Of a stretch of DNA of 64,000 bases, positions 35,540-46,174 are shown one piece after another. The first letter of the stretch is position 1. Each line of letters begins with the position of its first letter. The notes beneath the pieces were generated by a model. That model saw only the letters and a list, made by a program, of their open reading frames with translations, ran no database searches and was not told where the DNA came from. Position numbers and translations under genes: made by a program. The stretch comes from Chloroflexota bacterium. Its GTDB lineage: Bacteria; Chloroflexota; Anaerolineae; Anaerolineales; Villigracilaceae. The stretch covers positions 1,808,902 through 1,872,901 of the forward strand of contig JABFGC010000002.1 in assembly GCA_013112685.1 (NCBI GenBank), read 5' to 3'.

Positions 35540-36659
35540 TTACTTCGACTGCCCATACACGCGCCGGAACTCGGCGATGAACTGCGCCGCAATCGGGTCG
35601 CTGTAGACGACCAGCAGGGATTCGTCGTTTTTGGTCTCGGCGCTGTTGGTGAAATTGTACGAGCCGAAAATGACGATGTTTTCGTCCACAACGATCACTT
35701 TATGGTGCATCTGCCCCTCGTTGCCGTCGAGGTACACGTCCAGCCCCGCCTGCCGAAACGGATCGAACTCCGTGCCGATATTGGACGCCACCTGGTCTTC
35801 ATCCATCACGCCTGCCACCGTCACCCCATCCTCGGCGCGTTCGCGGATCGCGTCGCCCAACGGGTCGGCGGTGAAGGAAAACGCCATGAAATAAATGCTT
35901 TCCTGCGCTTCATTGAGAATGTCCGCGAGGATGGGTTGAATCCCGTCGTCCGGCGAAAAGTACGTATCCACCGGCGTGCCGTCAATCGTCACACGCGGAT
36001 TAGGCGTTTCGGCGGCGACGGCGTCCCCGAAGTTATCGTCCACGAACATTTCCTCGAATTCCTTGGTGAAATTTTCCGCCACCTTAACCGAACGGATTCG
36101 CATCATGACGTTGTTGTCTTCATAGGTCCCGGAATCAGTCAGGTTCATCGTGCCCACCCACACTTCGGAATTATCAATGACCACGAACTTATTGTGCATC
36201 AGCCCTTCGCGCCGGTCGCCCAAAATGGGAATGCCCGCCTCCACCAGCTTCTGCGGGTCGGCGCGGTCCAGGTTGTCGCTTTCCATCACCATACGGACTC
36301 GCACACCGCGGTCATGCGCGCGCAGCAGCGCATCGCGGACGCTGTTCAGGCTCAGGCTGTAAACGGCAACGTCCACGCTGAGTTTGGCGGCGTCAATGGA
36401 TTCCGCGATGGGCTGGCCCACCCCGCCGGGCCCGTTGAGAGGCGAGCGGGCTTTGCGGGTCGGTAAAATACAGTTCATACCACCCGCTCCGGTCGCCGTA
36501 TCCCGCCGCGAGCGGAATCGCTTCCGGGGCGGCTTCGGGCGTTTCCGTCTCCGCTTCATTGGTTGGAGGCGTCGGGGAGCCGGGCGCGGGCAATTCGCTG
36601 CACGCGGATAAGAAGGTTGTGAGGATCAATATTGAAAGTGTGATTTTATTCCATCGCAT
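35540..36659 (-). CDS. Secreted phospholipase D-like lipoprotein (frameshift)
   Basis: ATG 36659 begins a lipoprotein signal (LILTTFLSAC), then a Thr/Glu/Pro linker. The frame shifts near 36425 in a GC run. The rest holds two HKD motifs: HNKFVVIDNSEVWVGTMN and HHKVIVVDENIVIFGSYN, each with the H-x-K-(x)4-D pattern, giving one two-lobed active site that cleaves phosphodiesters. The substrate could be lipid or nucleic acid (Nuc-like). Confidence 0.85.
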
Positions 36660-36727
36660 TTGCCAACTCCCAGCCGTTGAATTTGACCCGCCAAAAACCC
36701 GCCGCCGGGTTTCCACGGTCGTTCGCG

Positions 36728-37822
36728 TTAGGCGTGTTTCCGCGCCGAATAGTCTTCTTCCGCCAGTTGTACCGCCCGTTCGAGCAAGCCTTCCATGTTC
36801 ATCTTCTTCATCATGATCCCCGCGATCAGACGCCGCAGGGGACGAGGCAGGGGCACTTCGAATTTCATTAAATCATAAAAGCGCGTGCCGCCATCCGGCA
36901 GCGCTTCGAAGCGGAAGGTCTCGGTCATTTTCTTTTTGCCGTTCTCGAACGATTCGAACGTGGAATATTCGAACGGGCGCCAGTCCAGGACGGTTTCCGT
37001 GCTGACCTGTCCCTTTCCGTGCGCGCAGTGATTGGTCGCGCCCTTCCCCGTTCGACCGCCCGGTCTCTCTCCTTTGGACCAGACGACAAACGCAACCCAT
37101 TGATTCCGCTTATTTGGATCCTGCATCCATTCCCACGCCACCGGCGGCGGGACTGGAAAATCGCGGGTGAAGACGACATCCGCCTCCGCCTCATTAAGCA
37201 TGATCCTCTGCGCGGCTTTGATCTCTTCGTACCGTTTGCGGAGGTCCACGCTGTAGGTATTCACGTCGGTCATGTGTTCGTAGGATTCAACCTGCTCATG
37301 CGCGCCTGCGAGTTGAACGTTCATGCTGTTCAGGCAGCGTTCGGTGACCATCAGGTACGCGCGCCAGCCTGTCGTTTCTGCGACCCGGTTCTTCAACAAG
37401 CGGTGAATCAGGTTCACATCCGTCCCCACCATTTCACGAATATCGCGCACGTGCTGGATCACATAATCGCCGTGATGAGCGATGAATTTCAAATCGAGCG
37501 AGGGAATGTTCTGACACGCTTTGCAGGTGCAGGTCGTGGCGCGTTTCATGGAAAACTGTTTGTCGCGGAACGCCGCATACGTGGACTCAATCAATTCCAA
37601 CAGCGTCTCGCCGCGCGAAATCTTCGTCTCCGGCGCGTACGAAAAGACCGCATCGCCCTCCAGTTTGTGAATCGTCAGCAGGGTTTCGATCCTTTCGCAC
37701 ACTACCGAGAGCAGGTCGGAGAGGATTTCGTGCGAATGCTCAAGCTCTGTCTGCGCGACGAACGAGGTGTACCCCGAAATATCGGCAATCAGAAGATACC
37801 CGTGCTGCATCACACTGGACAT
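36728..37822 (-). CDS. Cyclase-like DUF2652 + SRPBCC protein
   Basis: Residues 1-200 resemble class III nucleotidyl cyclases (DUF2652): LIADISGYTSFV with the first metal Asp, and LEGDAVFSYAP with the second. Residues about 215-345 form a START/SRPBCC-type ligand-binding domain (FPVPPPVAWEWMQDPNKRNQW). CTCKAC near residue 97 may bind a metal. Activity on nucleotides is not certain, because several DUF2652 proteins lack substrate-specifying residues. Confidence 0.75.
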   Translation of the reverse strand: MSSVMQHGYLLIADISGYTSFVAQTELEHSHEILSDLLSVVCERIETLLTIHKLEGDAVFSYAPETKISRGETLLELIESTYAAFRDKQFSMKRATTCTCKACQNIPSLDLKFIAHHGDYVIQHVRDIREMVGTDVNLIHRLLKNRVAETTGWRAYLMVTERCLNSMNVQLAGAHEQVESYEHMTDVNTYSVDLRKRYEEIKAAQRIMLNEAEADVVFTRDFPVPPPVAWEWMQDPNKRNQWVAFVVWSKGERPGGRTGKGATNHCAHGKGQVSTETVLDWRPFEYSTFESFENGKKKMTETFRFEALPDGGTRFYDLMKFEVPLPRPLRRLIAGIMMKKMNMEGLLERAVQLAEEDYSARKHA

Positions 37823-37889
37823 AATTTAGATTCCTTTGGTCAGGATTATACCCCTGTCAACCGATGAGGGTCGTTTATAATCCCCGCCC

Positions 37890-39478
37890 ATGACCGAACA
37901 AAACGCAAACCGCCAGATCGCCCGCGCCGCAGGCACGGTGATGTTCGCCATCATCCTCGGACAGATCACAGGTTTGGTGCGCGGCATCTTGGTGGCGCGG
38001 GCCTTCGGCGCTTCGCCCGAACTGGATGCCTTCTTCGCCGCCAACCGCGTGAGCGAGACTCTTTTTCTTTTGGTGGCGGGCGGCGCTTTGGGTTCCGCTT
38101 TTATTCCGACGTTCACCGGCTTGCTCGCCAAAGAGGACAGGACCTCCGCCGGCGGCTTGCCTCGTCCATTGCGAACGCGGTCACACTGACCCTGAGCCTG
38201 CTCGCTGTGCTCATTGCCTTGTTCGCCCCGCAAGTGGTGCGCTTCGCGCTCGCCCCGGGGCTTGCCGCCGACCCCAAACTCTTCGCACTGACAGTTTCGC
38301 TCCTGCGCATTCAACTCATCTCTGCCGTGTTGTTCGGTTTGGGCGGCTTGATCGTGGGCATCCTGAACGCGCATCAAATTTTTCTCATCCCGGCGCTCAC
38401 GCCCGCGCTGTATCAACTCGGCATCATCTTCGGCGTCATCTTCCTCGTGCCTTCTTTGGGAATTTATGGTCTTGCCTGGGGCGTGGTCATTGGCGCGGTG
38501 TTTTATCTCTTTGTTCAGTTTCCGCAACTGTTCAGACTCATCTCCAACCTCCAATTCCCAATTACCAGTTACCAATTCCTGGATTTCCACGATGCCAACT
38601 TTCGCCAGGTCATGCTCCTCATGGGACCGCGCTTGTTGGGGGTTGCCGTCGTCCAACTCAATTTCTGGGTCAACACCTGGCTGGCTTCCCAAATGGCGGG
38701 CGGAAGCGTGACGGGTCTGTATTACGGCTTTTCGCTGATGCTGATGGCGCAGGCGGCAATCGCCCAGTCTGTGGCGATTGCGGCGATGCCGACCTTTTCC
38801 GCCCAGCACGCGCTCGGTCAAAAGGACGAGATGCGTTCGTCGCTGGCTTCGTCCCTGCGCGGCGTGATTCTGCTCGCCCTGCCCGCCAGCGTCGGCTTGA
38901 TCGTTCTGCGCGAACCGATCGTCTCCCTGCTGTATCAGCGCGGCGAATTCGACGGACGCTCGGTGCAGATCGTGGCGTGGGCACTGCTGTGGTACGCGGC
39001 GGGGCTCGTCGGTCACAGCATCATGGAGGTGCTGACGCGCGCCTTCTACGCCCGGCACGACACAAAGACGCCGGTCATCATCGGCACGGCGGCGATGCTG
39101 TTGAACGTCGTTTTCAGCGTGTCCTTCTCCCGTCTGTTCGAGTCCATCGGCTGGATGCCGCACGGCGGGCTGGCGCTGGCAAATTCGCTCGCCACAGCGT
39201 TGGAAGCCGCCGCCTTGTTCGTGACGATGCGCAAACGGTTGAACGGCATCGAAGGCGGCTACATCCTGCGCGGAGCGATTCCCTTTGCGGCGGCGGGATT
39301 GGTCATGGGGCTTTCGCTCCTGGGCTGGCTAGCATTTGGGAAACTTCTCAGCGTTTGGATTCTCGTCCTGGCGGGCGTGGCAATCGGCGCGGTGGTTTAT
39401 TTTGGCATTCTGTTCGCCCTGCGCGTGCCGGAGTTGAGTTACATTGCAAATGGGGTGATGCGGCGGCTGAAGAAATGA
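37890..39478 (+). CDS. murJ: Lipid II flippase MurJ (frameshift)
   Basis: This MviN/MurJ protein of about 528 residues has 14 expected helices. RGILVARAFGASPELDAFFAA and GSAFIPTFTGLLA are the family signatures near the N-terminus; ALLWYAAGLVGHSIMEVLTRAFYA follows later. It flips lipid II across the membrane for wall synthesis. The frame breaks near 38150. Residues around 38550-38580 (QFPITSYQF) are encoded by a TTGGTAA-type tandem repeat. Confidence 0.9.
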
Positions 39479-39508
39479 GCCGCGGTCCATCGTCCGTCGC
39501 CCACCGTC

Positions 39509-39961
39509 TTACTTCCACACCATCCACTGCACGATGGCGACGAGCAGACCGAGGATGATTCCGCCGATGACCTCCAGCGGGGTGTGACCGATGACTTCCT
39601 TCAACTCGTCCTCGTTCCAGATATGCCCCTTCAGCAATTCCTCGAAAAGCAGGTTGATGCGTTCGGCATGTTTGCCCGCCTGACGGCGCACGCCCGCCGC
39701 ATCGTGCGCGATGATCATGGTCACGGCGACCGCAATGGCGAAGATGGGATTGTCGAAGCCGTGATACAACCCGACCGCCAGCGTACCGGCAACCATCAAT
39801 GCGGTGTGCGAGGAGGGCATTCCACCGGCGGCAAATATCATCGTCCACAGCCAGCGGCGCGAGCGCAGATATTCAGTGGGGACTTTCAATCCCTGCGCCA
39901 GCAGCCACGCAATCAGGACGGCGATCAAGACCCGGTTCTGAAATATGCCGAGCAGGTTCAT
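39509..39961 (-). CDS. DUF212 (divergent PAP2) membrane protein
   Basis: These 150 residues include GGMPSSHTALMVAG, the PAP2-like phosphatase motif (PSSH), and HDAAGVRRQAGKHAE, with four helices. Members are presumed lipid phosphatases. The start overlaps the xseB stop by a few bases, so both are probably co-transcribed with xseA. Confidence 0.88.
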   Translation of the reverse strand: MNLLGIFQNRVLIAVLIAWLLAQGLKVPTEYLRSRRWLWTMIFAAGGMPSSHTALMVAGTLAVGLYHGFDNPIFAIAVAVTMIIAHDAAGVRRQAGKHAERINLLFEELLKGHIWNEDELKEVIGHTPLEVIGGIILGLLVAIVQWMVWK

Positions 39962-40203
39962 TCAGATTCCTCTTCAAACTCGACCAGCGACTCGCCAGCC
40001 AGTTTCTGCACTTTGAGCTGGGCGGACTCAAGCAATGCGCCGCAGTGCGCGACGAGAGCCTGTCCGCGCTCGTAGAGTTTCATCGCCTCTTCGAGCGGAT
40101 TCTGCTCGCCCTCGAGCGCTTCGACGATCTGCTCCAGTTCGGCGAGGGATTCTTCGTAAGTGAGTTCTTCGACGGGTTTTTGGGATGATTTTGTTTTAGG
40201 CAT
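39958..40203 (-). CDS. xseB: Exodeoxyribonuclease VII small subunit
   Basis: These 81 residues hold the XseB core LTYEESLAELEQIVEALE and LEEAMKLYERGQALVAHC. It partners XseA in degrading single-stranded DNA. Confidence 0.93.
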   Translation of the reverse strand: MPKTKSSQKPVEELTYEESLAELEQIVEALEGEQNPLEEAMKLYERGQALVAHCGALLESAQLKVQKLAGESLVEFEEESE

Positions 40204-40210
40204 GGGAACT

Positions 40211-40244
40211 CCAAACGATTTACGATTTATGATTTACGATTTAC
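40211..40244. repeat. Heptamer tandem repeat (ACGATTT)n between xseB and xseA
   Basis: Four units, ACGATTT, ACGATTT, ATGATTT and ACGATTT, fill the 23-nt spacer and run up to the xseA stop. Confidence 0.85.
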
Positions 40245-41444
40245 TTCAAACTCTCCATCGCTCACGCGGACGTTCATCTCGCCGCGGGCATCGGACACTC
40301 TGGCGACGACTTTACCGTCCTCCTTGCGGGTGACGATGGCATATCCGCGCGATAAGATGCCTGCCGGGTTGAGCGCATCGAGCCGCTTCGACATTCCATC
40401 TACGCTGGCAAACTGCAATTGGATGCGGTGCGTCACCGCGGAGAGGGCGCGGCGGGAGAGTTCGTCGAGGCGCTGAAATTCGGATTGGATGAGCCGTTCG
40501 GGAGAGACGTATTTGAGGCGCGCCGCCAGGGATGAGGTCAAAGCCCGATGGTCAGCGAGCAGGTTCGAGATTAAGTCAAAGAGGCGGGATTGATAATTGG
40601 TAACTTGTAGTTGCAGGTCGTCCAGCGTGATTTGAGTCGCCAGTTCTGCGGCAGCAGTGGGAGTCGGGGCGCGCAAATCCGCGGCAAAGTCGCACAGGGT
40701 GAAATCCGTTTCGTGACCGACGCCGGATATGATGGGAACCTGCGAAGCCGCAACCGCGCGGACGACGCGCTCGTCGTTGAACGCCCACAGGTCTTCGATG
40801 GAGCCGCCGCCGCGCGCGAGGAGGATGACATCGGGTAATTGGTAATTGGGTAATTGGGTATTGAGGAATTGGATGGCGTTGACCAGCGCGGGCGGAGCCT
40901 CGGCGCCTTGCACGGGAGAGGGAGCAAGAATTACTTCCGCAAGCGGCAAACGGCGGCGGATAGTGTTAAGCATGTCGCGCAATGCCGCGCCCGTGGATGA
41001 GGTGACAATGCCGATCCTGCGCGGCAGTTCGGGGATGGGGCGTTTTCTTTCGGGATCGAAAAGACCTTCGGCTTCGAGCATGGCTTTGAGCCGCAGGAAT
41101 TCCTGAAAGAGCGCGCCTTCGCCTTTTGCCTGGATGAGACTGGCGACCAGTTGATATTGTCCCTGCGGCTCGTAAACGACGATCTTTCCGTGCGCTTCGA
41201 CCGCCGCGCCTTCCTGCAAGGTCGGGCGCGTACGCAGGACATCCGTCTTCCACATCACGCAGCGCAGGGAGGCGTTCTTGTCTTTGAGCGTGAAGTAGAT
41301 GTGGCCTGACGCCGGGCGCGACAGGTTGGATATCTCCCCCGTCACCCACACATCCTGCAACTGGGGGTCGTCCTCCAGCAGTTTGCGGATGCGGAAGGTA
41401 AGTTGGGAGACGGTAAGCGTTTCAGGGAAAAGGCTGGGCTGCAT
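40227..41444 (-). CDS. xseA: Exodeoxyribonuclease VII large subunit
   Basis: These 405 residues include an N-terminal OB fold (VWVTGEISNLSRPASGHIYFTLKD), the catalytic region PKRIGIVTS-like (LPRRIGIVTSSTGAALRD) and RGGGSIEDLWAFND, then the C-terminal coiled coil ending with LSRGYAIV. An insertion QLPNYQLPD just ahead of the RGGGS motif is encoded by TAATTGG repeats (40832-40862). Confidence 0.95.
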   Translation of the reverse strand: MQPSLFPETLTVSQLTFRIRKLLEDDPQLQDVWVTGEISNLSRPASGHIYFTLKDKNASLRCVMWKTDVLRTRPTLQEGAAVEAHGKIVVYEPQGQYQLVASLIQAKGEGALFQEFLRLKAMLEAEGLFDPERKRPIPELPRRIGIVTSSTGAALRDMLNTIRRRLPLAEVILAPSPVQGAEAPPALVNAIQFLNTQLPNYQLPDVILLARGGGSIEDLWAFNDERVVRAVAASQVPIISGVGHETDFTLCDFAADLRAPTPTAAAELATQITLDDLQLQVTNYQSRLFDLISNLLADHRALTSSLAARLKYVSPERLIQSEFQRLDELSRRALSAVTHRIQLQFASVDGMSKRLDALNPAGILSRGYAIVTRKEDGKVVARVSDARGEMNVRVSDGEFEVNRKS

Positions 41445-41646
41445 TGGGGGTAGGATAACTTAAAAAGGATGAATTCGGAAGGATGAAGGATGAATTGTCG
41501 CGTTCACATCAATCCGTGAATCGCGCAATACGAATATGTTTTTTCGCCTATAATTGGGAAACGGTTTTCATCGTATTCGTTCATCCGGTGCTCTTTATGC
41601 TAGAATCCCGGTTGCGTTTTGATTGGAAAACGGAAAGGAAAGCTCG

Positions 41647-41949
41647 ATGGATACCCTTTCGCTTGCCCCTCAGGATTTGGTTCGAAAGGCGGTGGTTGAA
41701 GTGGCGCAACTGCCTGAGAACGAATTATTGGTCGTCCTCGAAATGGTGGATGCCCTGAAAAGACAGCGCGCCCACCCGAACCGCGAATTGGCGTCAAAGA
41801 TCGTCGCTCAAGCCAGGAAACGCGCAGAAAGCACCCGCCATCTTTCGCGCGAGGAGTTGATGAAACAATTTAGCGACACGTTTGAAGCCATCCGTGCGGA
41901 TGCCATTGCGAAAAACACCGCTATTGAGGGGGAGTTGGAAAGTGACTAG
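41647..41949 (+). CDS. Antitoxin-like protein upstream of a PIN toxin
   Basis: ATG 41647 (AAAGGAAAG upstream) gives 100 residues. The N-terminal half (VVEVAQLPENELLVVLEMVDALKRQ) recalls DUF2281/Phd-type antitoxin helices. Its stop overlaps the GTG of the next gene by 8 nt, the usual layout of toxin-antitoxin pairs. Confidence 0.65.
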   Translation: MDTLSLAPQDLVRKAVVEVAQLPENELLVVLEMVDALKRQRAHPNRELASKIVAQARKRAESTRHLSREELMKQFSDTFEAIRADAIAKNTAIEGELESD

Positions 41950-42370
41950 ATCAATCCGCGCAGTTCTCGACACCAACGTGTTTGTATCTGCCGCGCTAAG
42001 CAAGAATCCCTCCAGCCCCACCCGTGAGATTATCGAACGGTGGAAAAAGGGAGAATTCGTTTTATTGATCTGTACGCAGTTGGCGGAGGAGATTGTTGAG
42101 AAGTTGGTTGACTACAGGGTTGATGAGAATCTCGTTACAGCGCTGGTCGAAAGAATCGCCAATTTGGCAGATTGGGTTGAAATTCTGCCCGAGGAAATAG
42201 AAAACCTGCTTTCAGATCCTGATGACAACATAATTCTAGCCTGCGCCGTGAAGGGCGGCGCAAACTATCTTGTCACATATGACCCGCACTTCGATTCCCT
42301 GAACGGCGAATATCGCGGAATTAGAATCTTAAAAGCAATTCCCTTTCTGGAGATTCTGCGGAAGGAATAA
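41942..42370 (+). CDS. PIN-domain toxin
   Basis: GTG 41942 is chosen because it overlaps the antitoxin stop and follows GAGGGGGA. The PIN fold has RAVLDTNVFVSA (first Asp), a central Glu, and DPDDNIILACAV with YLVTYDPHF. It belongs to the DUF4411/PIN_3 group. These toxins cleave tRNA or mRNA; the target is unknown. Confidence 0.82.
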   Translation: MTRSIRAVLDTNVFVSAALSKNPSSPTREIIERWKKGEFVLLICTQLAEEIVEKLVDYRVDENLVTALVERIANLADWVEILPEEIENLLSDPDDNIILACAVKGGANYLVTYDPHFDSLNGEYRGIRILKAIPFLEILRKE

Positions 42371-42377
42371 TCCTCCC

Positions 42378-42875
42378 ATGAACCACCTCTGGTCACCCTG
42401 GCGTATGGAATACATCGAAAACCACGAAAAAGAAGACGGCTGCGTGTTCTGCAACGCGCAAGCCCAGGCGGACGGCGCGGAGAATCTCATCGCGCATCGC
42501 GGCAGACTGGCGTACGTGATCCTCAACCGCTATCCGTACACAAGCGGACATGTAATGGTCATCCCTTTCAAGCACGTCCCGAACCTCGAAGCATTGGATT
42601 CCGCGACGCGCGCCGAAATGATGGAACTGACCTCACGCTGTACCGCCGTCCTGCGCGACGTGTACCGGACGCATTCGTTCAACGTGGGCATCAACATCGG
42701 CGAAGCGGCGGGCGCGGGCGTGGAGGGACATGTCCACATCCACGTTGTACCGCGCTGGGCAGGCGACACCAATTTTATGTCCACCGTCGGCGGGACGCGC
42801 GTTTTGCCGGAGGCGTTGGAGGAGACGTACAAACGAATCCGGCAGGGGTTTGAAACCACAGACACACAGAGATGA
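42378..42875 (+). CDS. HIT-family hydrolase/phosphorylase
   Basis: These 165 residues carry the histidine triad HVHIHVVPRW and a Cys pair (CVFC) near residue 23. The opening LWSPWRMEYIEN is typical of Ap4A phosphorylase-type HIT proteins. Confidence 0.92.
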   Translation: MNHLWSPWRMEYIENHEKEDGCVFCNAQAQADGAENLIAHRGRLAYVILNRYPYTSGHVMVIPFKHVPNLEALDSATRAEMMELTSRCTAVLRDVYRTHSFNVGINIGEAAGAGVEGHVHIHVVPRWAGDTNFMSTVGGTRVLPEALEETYKRIRQGFETTDTQR

Positions 42876-42914
42876 ACACGGATTGATCCATCCTTTTTAT
42901 CTTTGTTCACACCA

Positions 42915-42936
42915 TACCTGCGTACGGTGCAAGTGT
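42915..42936. repeat. Small palindrome CGTACGGTGCAAGTGT
   Basis: It shares GGTGCAAGTGT with copies at 61307-61325 and 61534-61556. The region 42876-42976 otherwise holds only spacer. Confidence 0.5.
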
Positions 42937-42976
42937 CTGTAGTTAAGAAAGGGGGAGGCTCAACCATGGAGACTCT

Positions 42977-44597
42977 ATGCAGAAATATAAAAGAAAAATA
43001 ATTTCCCTTCTTCTTATATTCATATTCATCGCTTCCTGCAAAACACGGCAAACCATCCAGCCGCCGACTCCCAGTCCAACGGTCACGGCGACGGTCGGCA
43101 CGCCGGCGCCCACTCTCACCCCCACCCCGCAGGGCTTGTCCACGCCGTTCACCTACGGACCCAACGTGGAAAACTTCCCGGCGGATGTCAGCCCGCTGAC
43201 CGGCTTGCAAGTGGAAGACCCAAGCCTCGTCGCGCACGCCCGCGATGATGATGTCCATTTCGCATTTTCCGGTGGCGGCGCGCCCGCAGGCGGGGCTTTC
43301 GTTCGCGTCCTGGGTCTTCGAGCATTACATCACCGAAGGCGCAACCCGTTTCCTCGCCGCGTTCTACGGCGAATTTCCCGAACCCGAAATCCCCATCACC
43401 GGCGATTGCCAAGTGCGGCGCGAGCCGTTCATCCAAACCTCCACACTTCTGGGCAACCGCATCTGGCTCGATGAAAACGCAAACGGCAGGCACGAGGATT
43501 ACGAAAAAGGCGTCGGCGGGGTGTGCGTCAATTTGTATGATTCTTCGAATCAACTAATTCAACAAACCACAAGCGACTCCAACGGCTATTACGGGTTCAA
43601 CGTCGAGCCGGGGAATTATACCGTCGAGTTCAAAATTCCCGCATGGTTGCAGTTTACACAGAAAGACATCGGGGACGAGAACAAGGATAGTGATGTGGAT
43701 CAGGCATCGGGTCGGGCGGAGGCGGAGGTTACATCCGCGCTTCTTCACCTGGACGCAGGCCTGGTCCTGTCCGAGGAAGTGAATCCACCCGTCAACGAAT
43801 CCACCCAAATGCCCCCCGCCGAGGTGGGACCCATCCGCTCGGGGCGACTGGTTTTCATAGACATTCACGACTTCTTCCTCAACTCGTGCTTTGTCTATGC
43901 CTCTGCCACGCTAGAGATTTTGGATAAACTGCCGCAATGCTATCTCGTCCCGCACGACGAAGCCAGCGGCGGCGCGATGGTGAGCATCGAAAAGATGAAA
44001 GCGCTCGCCGAGGAAAATAAAGAGACAAGGTCGGGCAAATTCAATTACGCCAGCAACGTGTTTTCCGAAACGCCGCCCGCGGGGGGTTGGGTTGCGAATC
44101 GGGTGAACATGTATGTGGCGTATCGCAACCAATCTGCCTTCGTCTATGACGCGCTTTCCGGCTCGTACTGGCGTTACGTGGACGATACCTCCCAGGAAAA
44201 CGCCGGGAACCTGCACCCGGAAATTGACCGCCTGACGGGTCGGCAGCTGCAATTCGAAAACATCGTGGTGATCTATGCCGATCACGAAATATTCGAGTAT
44301 CAGGGAACGCCGGTGCCCGCCCTCGTGGAAATTGACCTGGAACTCGGCAATGGCGGCTTCGCCTTCCTTTTCCGCGACGGGATGAAGCACGACATTCGCT
44401 GGAGCACGAAGGCGCGCGAATACGAAAAGAAAACCGGTCAGGCGCGTCCCATCTATTTTGTGGATTCGAATGGTAATCCCATTCCGCTCAAACCCGGCAG
44501 GACATGGCTCTTCCTCGCCACGCCGTACTCGTTCGTCACCAACCAGATGGACGGCAGTTGGACTGTCCGTTACATGCCGCCCGAAGGCGCAAATTAG
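42977..44597 (+). CDS. DUF3048 lipoprotein with inserted SdrD-B-like domain (frameshift)
   Basis: The lipoprotein signal ends FIASC, then a Thr/Pro linker and DUF3048 (SPLTGLQVEDPSL; after a shift near 43240, HFPVAARPQAGLSFASWVFE). Between the two DUF3048 halves (FLAAFYGEFP and VGPIRSGR) lies about 115 residues with NRIWLDENANGRHEDYEKGV and VNLYDSSNQ...TTSDSNGYYGFNVEPGNY, a prealbumin-like SdrD-B domain with Ca-binding Asp/Asn. The C-terminal half (WSTKAREYEKKTGQARPIYFV) is typical of DUF3048. It is probably a cell-envelope protein; function unknown. Confidence 0.82.
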
Positions 44598-44718
44598 AGG
44601 CGAAGCCCGGATTTCTTTTCAAGGCATGACAATCATCAGTTGTTTTTGGACCACCGCCGTACTATAGTAGGAATGCGGCCATCCCGTGAATTCGAGATAA
44701 GACAGGTCAGGAAATTCC

Positions 44719-45391
44719 ATGCACCCCTACGCCCTTTCCCTGAAAAGACATTTCGAGGCGCACGCCGATCCGGTGAACGCCGCGCCGATGAAAAAGTACA
44801 TGCGCGACCAGTTCGAGTATCTGGGAATCAAGACGCCGGAACGCCGCGAGTTACAGAAAGAGTTCCTCAATAAGAATGGGCTTCCGTTTGTGGTGGAACT
44901 CGATCCCATCCTGCGCGATCTCTGGTCCCTGCCTCAGAGGGAATTCCAGTACATCGGCATCGGCTTGTTGTCGCGTCTCGCGGAGGCGATCCCGCACGAG
45001 TCCATCGAAACGATCGAGTATTTGATCGTCACCAAGTCCTGGTGGGATACGGTGGATTCGCTCGCGGGCGAGATCGTCGGCGTGCATTTTTACCGCTTCC
45101 CAAAAGTGCGCAAAAAATCCCTTGCCGCATGGCGCAAGTCCGATAACTTCTGGCTGAGGCGCACGTGCCTGCTCTTCCAACTCGGCTACAAAGAAGAGAC
45201 GGATTTCGACCTGCTGTGCGAGATCATCCGCGAAAACCTCGGCTCGGACGAATTCTTCATCAACAAAGCCATCGGCTGGGCGCTGCGCCAATATGCGTGG
45301 ACCCAATCCCGCGCCGGTGAAGAAGTTCGTAAAAGCGACGAAGGAACTGCATCCACTGAGCAGGAGAGAGGCATTGAAAAATTTGGAATAG
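44719..45391 (+). CDS. AlkD-like DNA alkylation repair protein (late frameshift)
   Basis: HEAT-like repeat glycosylase with YLGIKTPERRELQKEFL, SWWDTVDSLAGEIVG, DNFWLRRTCLLFQ and FINKAIGWALRQYAW. The frame shifts near 45308; reading on in the other frame gives PAPVKKFVKATKELHPLSRR and ends at 45391. It removes alkylated bases. Confidence 0.9.
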
Positions 45392-45485
45392 GAAGTTGTC
45401 GAGTAATGAGAAACATGAAACGAGTGTTGACTTAACCGTTCCAGGAAGATAAAATCTAGCCAGACTAGACAGAAAGGAAAAGCCC

Positions 45486-45734
45486 ATGAATACGGTCTGG
45501 CAAATTCAAGATGCAAAAAACAAACTGAGTGAGGTTATTACCCGCGCCTTAACCCAAGGACCTCAACTCATTACAAAACACGGCGAAAAAACCGTTGTTG
45601 TCATTTCCTATACCGAGTATGAGAAATTGCGAAAGTCACAAGGAAAGTTGTCAGAGTTTTTTAGGAATTCACCGCTGGCAGGTATTGAATTGACGCGCGA
45701 CAAATCCCTGCCTCGCAAAGGGGTTGAACTATGA
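45486..45734 (+). CDS. Phd/YefM-type antitoxin
   Basis: These 82 residues start MNTVWQIQDAKNKLSEVI with HGEKTVVVISYTEYEKL, the Phd fold. ATGA overlaps the PIN gene that follows. Confidence 0.9.
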   Translation: MNTVWQIQDAKNKLSEVITRALTQGPQLITKHGEKTVVVISYTEYEKLRKSQGKLSEFFRNSPLAGIELTRDKSLPRKGVEL

Positions 45735-46147
45735 AATATCTGCTGGATACTTGTGTTATTTCGGAACTGGTTTCAAAACAACCCAACCCAAAAGTAATTG
45801 AGTTTGTAGACTCTCTCGATCAAGAAGACATTTATCTAAGCGTCATCACTGTTGGAGAAATTGCGAAAGGGATAGAGAAATTACCCAGGTCAAAACGAAA
45901 GGAAGAATTGCTCAATTGGTTGGGAGAAGATTTGCTTATTCGGTTTGAAGGAAATATTATTTCGCTGGATGTGAGAGTTTTAATTCGATGGGGTGAGTTA
46001 TCCGCAAAACTTGAAGGAATTGGCATAACCCTTCCAGCCATGGATGCGCTTATCGCCGCTACTGCATTAACATACAACATGGCTGTTGTAACTCGAAATG
46101 AAAATGATTTTGAAAACACTGGGGTTGAAGTAGTTAATCCCTGGTAA
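45731..46147 (+). CDS. VapC/FitB-type PIN toxin
   Basis: These 138 residues have YLLDTCVISEL (first Asp), VITVGEIAKGIEKL (Glu) and PAMDALIAATAL with VTRNENDF, all the acidic PIN residues. It is a ribonuclease toxin paired with the antitoxin upstream. Confidence 0.92.
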   Translation: MKYLLDTCVISELVSKQPNPKVIEFVDSLDQEDIYLSVITVGEIAKGIEKLPRSKRKEELLNWLGEDLLIRFEGNIISLDVRVLIRWGELSAKLEGIGITLPAMDALIAATALTYNMAVVTRNENDFENTGVEVVNPW

Positions 46148-46174
46148 CCAGATTTGTCCAACATAGGAGAAACG

